Part shown: piece by piece, positions 1 to 5,040 of the stretch | Position numbering within the stretch: position 1 is the stretch's first letter | Layout: each line of letters opens with the position of its first letter | NCBI GenBank assembly: GCA_020723365.1 | Contig: DYJB01000080.1 | Coordinates: 4,484 to 11,680, forward strand | Direction: 5' to 3' | Source of the DNA: Candidatus Aquidulcis sp. | GTDB taxonomy: Bacteria; Chloroflexota; Anaerolineae; Anaerolineales; E44-bin32 | DNA: 7,197 bases | Notes under the pieces: model-generated | What the model saw: only the letters and a program-made list of their open reading frames with translations | Told to the model about the DNA's origin: nothing | The model's database searches: none | Translations under genes and position numbers: made by a program

Positions 1-1109
1 GAACCGACGGCCACGCGGCGGCGCAGGAACGTCGGCAGGTCGAGATCCGCCTCCATGGCGGGCGCAGCGGCGAGCGTCGCCGCCAGCGGAGCGCTCTCGA
101 TGGCCGGGGCCATCGGTCGTCCGCCCACACCGGTCACGATCAGGATCGCCTGGGTGCGTCCCTCCATCGAGGGCTCGGTGGTGGCGCCCAGGATGATCTC
201 GGTGTCCGGCGACAGCGAAGCGCGCAGCTCATCCACGGCCTCGCTGACCTCGAAGAGCGTCAAGTCTTCGCCACCGGTGAAATGCACCAGGGCGCCGTTG
301 GCGTACTCCAGGCTGTCAATCTCGAGCAGCGGATGGTGAAGCGCCTGGTGGATGGCGTCGCGAGCCTTGTCCGGCCCCTCGGCCACGCCCACGGCCATCA
401 GGGCTCCACCGCCGCGCTGCATCAGCGAGCGGACATGGGCAAAGTCTACATTGATCAGCCCGGCATGGGTGATCAGCTCGGAGACGGCCTGCACCCCCTG
501 GCGCAAGACATCGTCGGCCAGTCGGAAGGCGATCTCCAGGCTGAGGTCGCGAGGCGCCACCTGCATCAGCCGGTCGTTCGGGACCGTGATCAGCGTGTGG
601 GTGTGCGGCTGCAGCAGGCGGACGCCGTCCAGGGCGTTGTGGGAACGCTTGGTCATCTCGAAGGAGAAGGGCAGCGTGACGACGGCAATGACGACGGCCC
701 CGAGCTCCCGGGCGATCTCAGCCGCCACGGGGGCCGCACCGGTGCCCGTACCCCCGCCCATCCCGGCGGTGATGAAGACCATGTCGGCGCCGGCCAAGGC
801 GGCGGCCAGCTCGCGGCTGCTTTCCATGGCGGCCGTGGCACCGGTCTTCGGATTGCCGCCGGCGCCCAGGCCGCGCGTGACGCGCGGGCCGAGCACGAGC
901 CGCGTCGGCGCCAGGCTGGATTGCAGCGCCTGCCGATCCGTGTTGGCGGCGATGAACTCGACTCCGGTAAGCCCGAGCTCGATCATGCGGTTGACGGCGT
1001 TGGACCCGCCGCCGCCGAGCCCCAGGACCTTGACGCGCGCCTTGCCAATGGCAGGCGAGTCCTGCGCAGGAAGGTTGCGAGACGGCTGCGTCCGGGCGTT
1101 GCTATCCAT
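1..1109 (-). CDS. ftsZ: FtsZ-family tubulin-like GTPase (3' end cut by window edge); T7-loop Asp replaced by His
   Basis: FtsZ polymerises on GTP into the cytoplasmic division ring; the catalytic site forms when the T7 loop of one subunit meets the nucleotide of the next. Translation from the ATG at 1109 gives 369 codons with no stop before the left edge. Seen: glycine-rich loop GLGGGGSNAVNRM (res 30-42), NTD (56-58), GLGAGGNP (80-87), tubulin signature GMGGGTGTG (116-124), PFSFE with E151 and R155, PND with N178, ADD (198-200), T7 loop NVDFAHVR (220-227), and a C-terminal conserved tail DLDLPTFLRRR (355-365). The tail shows that the protein is nearly complete and close to the usual 350-390 residues, with a linker of only about 25 residues. 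A CGGAG Shine-Dalgarno site precedes the start, which overlaps the upstream gene's stop by 8 bp. Oddity: His225 sits where E. coli has catalytic D212, while D222 (D209) and N220 (N207) are kept. It could be a paralogue beside a canonical FtsZ elsewhere in the genome. The family is near certain; the function is less so. Confidence 0.96.
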   Translation of the reverse strand, partial: MDSNARTQPSRNLPAQDSPAIGKARVKVLGLGGGGSNAVNRMIELGLTGVEFIAANTDRQALQSSLAPTRLVLGPRVTRGLGAGGNPKTGATAAMESSRELAAALAGADMVFITAGMGGGTGTGAAPVAAEIARELGAVVIAVVTLPFSFEMTKRSHNALDGVRLLQPHTHTLITVPNDRLMQVAPRDLSLEIAFRLADDVLRQGVQAVSELITHAGLINVDFAHVRSLMQRGGGALMAVGVAEGPDKARDAIHQALHHPLLEIDSLEYANGALVHFTGGEDLTLFEVSEAVDELRASLSPDTEIILGATTEPSMEGRTQAILIVTGVGGRPMAPAIESAPLAATLAAAPAMEADLDLPTFLRRRVAVG

Positions 1110-2385
1110 GGCTGACTCCGTAGGTGAGTGAGGGCTGAGGTCCAGGCACGACGGCCGGGGCGGCGGCGCCGTGGGCGTGCGTCTTTTCGGGGATCACGCG
1201 CCGGACGACGCAGCCGGCGGCGCGCAGCTCGTTCTCCAGGCTGAGCGGAAGGGCGCGAGAGTCGCCCACGAGCGTGACCTCGGAGGCCAGGCAGGCCTCG
1301 CTGGCCGAAAAGCCGATCACAGGCCGCCAGACCAGGACGTATTCGGCCAGTGCGTTCCAGGCTTCACGGCCGAGGCTGCCGTTGGTGGGCAGCAGCAAGT
1401 AGTGGCCCATCGTCTTGGCCGATGCCGGCGCGGGAGCGGCTGGCGCCTGGGCGGCTGCCGTGAAAAGGGCGCGGGCTGCCGCGCGTGGCGCGCTTGCGCC
1501 GGCATACAGCGCAGCGCCGTACTCGGGCGACTCGGGTTCCGCGCACAGAAGGTGCAGGTTGAGGGCGATGACCGAGTCGGGGAGTTCGGCCGCAGCGGCC
1601 GACCGGGCCATCGCCGTGATGATGTCACAGTCCTCGTCCGCGTCCGGATTCCAGGCAAGACCAACGCCCGCCGCCAGGGCGATCATGGGCAAACTGCGGC
1701 CAAGCGCCTCGAGGCAGATCTGCTCGTACCAATCGAAAATGCGGAAGCCGCGCTGATCTTGGGCGCCCTCGACGGCGTCGTAGGGGCGGACGCCTGGCCA
1801 TGCCTTCGGGCCGCCGCGGCCCCAGTCGAGCGGATGGCCGAAGCTCCAGGCGTACACACCCAGCGCCAGATCACGCACGAGGGCCTGCTGTCCCCGGCGC
1901 ACAAGGGCTGAAAGGGCCGAGGACAGAAAGGCCGTGTCCCAATAGTCGCCGCCGGGCTCGAGAGGGGGAAGGACAGGCTGAAGCCCTGCCGAGCGCTCGG
2001 CTTGCAGGATCGGGATCAAGCGGTCGAGGTAGCGTTCGACGAGGGCGCTGCGGCCCCATTCGGAGGGCTCCCACTCCCGACGGGTGTTGGGGCGATCGCC
2101 AATCACGACGTGGCGCACACCCCAGTGGGCATACGCCTCCAGGAGACCGGTGATTTCCGCCGGTCGGACGGCCCCGATGCGGAGCGGCAGGTGGATGACG
2201 GGTGTGATACCGGCATCGAGCAGCCCGCGCACGAAGGGCTCAGGCACGGCCCGCGCCGCGGAGCCTCGCAGCGTGAGCCAGCGGGCGCCCAGGGCGTGCA
2301 TTGCCGGCAGCCAGGCCGAGAGGTCGGCGTCGGTGTAGTGGCGCTCATCAGGGTAGTAGTGGAAGCCAAGACGATTCATGGCCAT
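1102..2385 (-). CDS. GH-A-like TIM-barrel protein with degenerate catalytic motifs and a small C-terminal domain
   Basis: A 427-residue protein without signal peptide or membrane segment, so probably cytoplasmic. Residues 1-300 show eight hydrophobic strand segments spaced like a (beta/alpha)8 barrel: RLGFHYY (5-11), ARWLTLRG (34-41), TPVIHLPL (61-68), RHVVIGDRPN (91-100), LQPVLPPLEPGG (135-146), DLALGVYAW (172-180), LPMIALAAGVG (232-242), VIALNLHLL (272-280). Strand 4 followed by a nearby Trp recalls the NEPN...EW signature of clan GH-A glycosidases, but reads DRPN. Strand 7, where a nucleophile Glu would be expected, reads ALAAG. E143 or D147 could still act in an unusual active site. An Ala/Pro linker (300-326) leads to a second domain (327-400) with RPVIGFS, VTLVGD and VVRRVI motifs. 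Two candidate starts, 2385 and 2379, lie two codons apart and neither has a strong Shine-Dalgarno site; 2385 is used as the longer. The fold is inferred from the pattern; enzymatic activity is doubtful. Confidence 0.85.
   Translation of the reverse strand: MAMNRLGFHYYPDERHYTDADLSAWLPAMHALGARWLTLRGSAARAVPEPFVRGLLDAGITPVIHLPLRIGAVRPAEITGLLEAYAHWGVRHVVIGDRPNTRREWEPSEWGRSALVERYLDRLIPILQAERSAGLQPVLPPLEPGGDYWDTAFLSSALSALVRRGQQALVRDLALGVYAWSFGHPLDWGRGGPKAWPGVRPYDAVEGAQDQRGFRIFDWYEQICLEALGRSLPMIALAAGVGLAWNPDADEDCDIITAMARSAAAAELPDSVIALNLHLLCAEPESPEYGAALYAGASAPRAAARALFTAAAQAPAAPAPASAKTMGHYLLLPTNGSLGREAWNALAEYVLVWRPVIGFSASEACLASEVTLVGDSRALPLSLENELRAAGCVVRRVIPEKTHAHGAAAPAVVPGPQPSLTYGVSHG
1116..1120 (-). 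promoter_or_regulatory. Shine-Dalgarno site of ftsZ
   Basis: CGGAG on the minus strand lies 6 nt before the ATG at 1109, within the last codons of the barrel-protein gene. It supports the chosen FtsZ start, which gives a 22-residue lead before the first beta strand. Confidence 0.7.
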
Positions 2386-2439
2386 CCCGCAGTGTTCCCA
2401 GCGTGATGGCCATGATGCAAGAACGGGGCCAGATACGGC
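2386..2439 (-). other. 54-bp gap between peptidase and barrel-protein genes
   Basis: This is the only non-coding stretch in the window. No convincing -35/-10 promoter or hairpin terminator with a T-run is seen. GGGAAC and GCGGG lie upstream of the barrel-protein start but neither makes a well-spaced Shine-Dalgarno site. The 8-bp palindrome ATGGCCAT occurs at 2406-2413 and again over the start codon at 2378-2385. The gap is short enough for co-transcription. Confidence 0.6.
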
Positions 2440-5040
2440 TTACCTGGAGACGGCTAGCTTCAGCACCTTCCCGGCCGGGTCGAGCGTCAGGCGGGCGTAC
2501 TTGGCGTGGCGGTGGGAGCCCTCGGCGACCGATTTCGACAAGGTTACGACGGTCGTGCCAGGCTCGGTGTGGCCCACCTGCTTCGAGCCAATCTGAGACG
2601 TCGGACAGCAATGGCCCTCGCCGGAGCATCCACAGTGCTGGCGGTGGATGGCCGCGCGAGCATCGCTCATCCCGGGCAGGTAGTGCGAGACGATCGAGCG
2701 CACGCGGCTGTTCGAGGCCTCGTCCATGGCAGGCGCCTCGGACGTGTCGCCGTTGAGGGCGCAGGCCGTCCGAATCTCGGCCGGGCGCGTCGTTCGCCGC
2801 ACGACGGCTTTCCCGCTGAGGGAGGCACGGGCGGCGCCGGAGATGTAGAGCGGATCGCCGTAGAGGACGAAGGAGATCAGTGTCTTCTGGTCTTCGCCGT
2901 CCAGGTATCCCTGGCGGCCGATCATTTCGCCAGCCAGGAGGGTCTTGGCGCGGCGCAGGGCCTCGCCGGCAGGGACCCCCTGGGTGAGCAGGTCCCAGAA
3001 AGCGCGCCCCAGGAAGTCGGCGGCAATCAGCGGCGGCGTGACGGAGCCGTAGGAGATCTTGGTCGAGCCGACGACGACCTCGCTGCCCGAGGCGAGGAAC
3101 TTGAGGCACAGCGCCGTCTCACTGGTCTTGCCAAGCGTGTTGGCGCCGTAGCAGGCTTCGGTGAAGACGACCTTCGGGGCGCGTCCGCCGTTGACGACGT
3201 CCTTCGGTCCCATGGCGATCGGAAACTCGGCCGCCTCCGGATCGCGGACAGGATCCCGCTGGCCGAACCACTCCGGAGCATCCTCCAGCCCGTGCAGGTT
3301 GAAGTACGAATTGCGCACGGCGCGCTGCGCCAGCGCCGGGAGGGCCCCGGCCTCCGCCGGAGGGGAGGTCATGAGCGAGCGCGGCTCGCCGATGGAGCGG
3401 TAGACCGCCAACGACGAGCGGCGCCAGATGCTGGCGCTGTAGCCGAAGGCGCGCCGATCGCCCGCCAGGCGGCCCAGGCGAGCCGCGAACCAGGCTCGCA
3501 CTCGCGCCAGGAGACCGCGCGGGGCGAGCGCAGCACGATGGGCCTGCGTCGCCAACATCAGCTGACGGATCAGCAGCTCGGCATCGCTGTCGACCGGGAT
3601 CCGTCCCACGGGCCACTCGGGGGCGAAGTAGTTCTCGTCGGTCGTGGAGTACGGGTTGTCCGACGGAACCGTTTCGTCGTCATCATCCGTGGGATTGGGC
3701 AGGCGATGGAAGGGGATGACCTCGTCGCCTCCGACGATCAGCACGGCGCCGATCATCTCGCCCTTTCGCCGCAGAGCCGCATCCAGGTCGGCCAGGCGCA
3801 GCTTGATCTGCCAGGCATTCCCCGGATCGGCCGGCGAGAGACCGAACGGAGTCAGGCTTCCCGGATCATCGACGTAGATGCGGTGGGCGCTCCACCCTTT
3901 GCGCCGGCGCACGGCGTCGTTCAGATCGCGCACCGCCCGATCGACTTTCTTGAATCCCTCCGGGCCGAACTGCTGCAACAGGCGGGTCTCGGCCGAGAGC
4001 AGGATGTAGGCCGGCATGCGCCGGTCCTGATCCTTCGCCGGTCGGGGAACCTTCATGCGCACGGCCAGTCGGACCATCTCCTGCTGGGCTTCCCCAACCG
4101 GATCCGGGCCCTCTTCAATGCGGGGCTCTTCACCGGCGCCCGGTCCGCGGAAAGCCTCCCAGGGCTCGGGCTGCGGCAGGTCCTCATCCGGCTCAAGGGC
4201 AGGCGCCGACTTGGCCGGCGGAGCCTGCTCGCGGGATGCGGGAGTACCCGTCGAGACAGGGCCGGAAGCGAGTCGGTTGTCGCCCATGACGGCGGCGATG
4301 TCGGCCGGGACCGGGCGGCTGAGGTGCGCCACCAACTCGGTCGGCCACAGATCGTGGTAGGCGTGCTGGTTTCCCAGCCAGCGATGCGTGACCGCCCCCG
4401 TCGGATCGTCGACCGAAGCGCGGTGGAGCGCCTCGACGGCGGCCGTCGTCTCGCCGGCTTCCAGCAGCGACGAGGCGTGCACCAGGCGCAGCGCCACGCA
4501 CTCCGGCCAGCGCCTGTGCGAGGCGGAGGCGAGAGCGGCGGCGGCGGCGCGGTCGCCGAGGGCGAGGTGCGCCTTGAGCGCGATCAGAGTCGGGAGCGGG
4601 CTCTCGGGATCGGCCGAGAGCGCCAGGGCCGCTTGCTGCAGGGCGGTGGCAAGGTCTTCCTTCGCCAGCGCCTGATAGGCGCGGGTTAGGGCTGCGGCCC
4701 AGGGCGGCGTGGCGTTGCGATCCGGGTCCGTGCCTCGCAGGGCGCGGCCGCAGGCGGCGAAGACGCGGGCGCGGGCGGCGTCGCCTCTGCGGCGCAATCC
4801 CTCCGCCAGCGCCAGGTGGGCGGAGGTGTCCTCCGGGTCGCGGGCCACGATGCTCAGCAGGCGCTCCAGTGCCAGATCATCGTGCCCGAGAGCGGTCTCG
4901 GCCTGGGCCAGCACATGCTGAACCTCGGAATCCCCGGGCCAGACCGCCAGCCAGTCGAGGGCCGCGGCGCGGGCGAAGTCGTACCGGTGCGCCAGCACCG
5001 AGCTGCGCAGCAGTCCGAGCAAGGCAGAGCGATCGATCAT
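2440..5040 (-). CDS. TPR protein with C25/gingipain-like (clan CD, caspase-fold) cysteine peptidase domain
   Basis: An 866-residue, probably cytoplasmic protein: no signal peptide, unlike secreted gingipains. Residues about 5-245 are TPR-type helix pairs, probably a protein-binding arm. Residues 246-325 form a Pro/Glu-rich, likely disordered linker. Residues about 340-735 form a peptidase C25-like domain: strand AYILLSA (344-350), VLIVGGDEVIPF (433-444), SDNPYS (460-465) and VGRIPVDSDAEL (478-489, the conserved GRxPV segment before the catalytic half). NLHG follows with candidate catalytic His583, then FTEACYGA with candidate nucleophile Cys630, SGSEVVVGST (651-660) and LISFVLYGDPLY (721-732), typical of the family end. 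Both dyad residues sit in standard contexts, so activity is plausible. Residues 740-866 form a separate domain with a CxCx5CC cluster (Cys803, 805, 811, 812). The start is supported by an AGGTGG Shine-Dalgarno 7 nt upstream and an ATGA overlap with the TPR gene. Substrate unknown. CHAT peptidases share the fold, but the YGDPLY and GRIPV elements favour C25. Confidence 0.92.
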   Translation of the reverse strand: MIDRSALLGLLRSSVLAHRYDFARAAALDWLAVWPGDSEVQHVLAQAETALGHDDLALERLLSIVARDPEDTSAHLALAEGLRRRGDAARARVFAACGRALRGTDPDRNATPPWAAALTRAYQALAKEDLATALQQAALALSADPESPLPTLIALKAHLALGDRAAAAALASASHRRWPECVALRLVHASSLLEAGETTAAVEALHRASVDDPTGAVTHRWLGNQHAYHDLWPTELVAHLSRPVPADIAAVMGDNRLASGPVSTGTPASREQAPPAKSAPALEPDEDLPQPEPWEAFRGPGAGEEPRIEEGPDPVGEAQQEMVRLAVRMKVPRPAKDQDRRMPAYILLSAETRLLQQFGPEGFKKVDRAVRDLNDAVRRRKGWSAHRIYVDDPGSLTPFGLSPADPGNAWQIKLRLADLDAALRRKGEMIGAVLIVGGDEVIPFHRLPNPTDDDDETVPSDNPYSTTDENYFAPEWPVGRIPVDSDAELLIRQLMLATQAHRAALAPRGLLARVRAWFAARLGRLAGDRRAFGYSASIWRRSSLAVYRSIGEPRSLMTSPPAEAGALPALAQRAVRNSYFNLHGLEDAPEWFGQRDPVRDPEAAEFPIAMGPKDVVNGGRAPKVVFTEACYGANTLGKTSETALCLKFLASGSEVVVGSTKISYGSVTPPLIAADFLGRAFWDLLTQGVPAGEALRRAKTLLAGEMIGRQGYLDGEDQKTLISFVLYGDPLYISGAARASLSGKAVVRRTTRPAEIRTACALNGDTSEAPAMDEASNSRVRSIVSHYLPGMSDARAAIHRQHCGCSGEGHCCPTSQIGSKQVGHTEPGTTVVTLSKSVAEGSHRHAKYARLTLDPAGKVLKLAVSR
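5037..5040 (-). other. ATGA stop/start overlap coupling the TPR gene to the TPR-peptidase gene
   Basis: Read on the minus strand, ATGA holds the start ATG (5040-5038) of the peptidase gene and the TGA stop (5039-5037) of the TPR gene. This arrangement commonly gives translational coupling and similar expression of the two proteins. It supports a functional link between them. Confidence 0.93.

Noticed and set aside
282..1131. Plus-strand frames of 277 and 259 codons opposite ftsZ
   Set aside because: The minus strand here encodes all FtsZ signature motifs; the plus frames are compositional shadows.
2386..2439. Internal promoter or terminator in the 54-bp gap
   Set aside because: No -35/-10 pair and no GC hairpin followed by a T-run on the coding strand.
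2348..3109. Minus-strand 253-codon frame bridging the peptidase end and the barrel start
   Set aside because: It is out of frame with both genes and Arg/Pro-rich; the overlapping frame carries the C25 C-terminal motifs, the YGDP segment and a tail domain.
2506..4689. Plus-strand open frame of 727 codons opposite the peptidase gene
   Set aside because: Arg/Gly/Ala-rich composition with no recognisable domain; it lies wholly opposite a frame with clear C25 motifs. Long antisense frames are common in GC-rich DNA.
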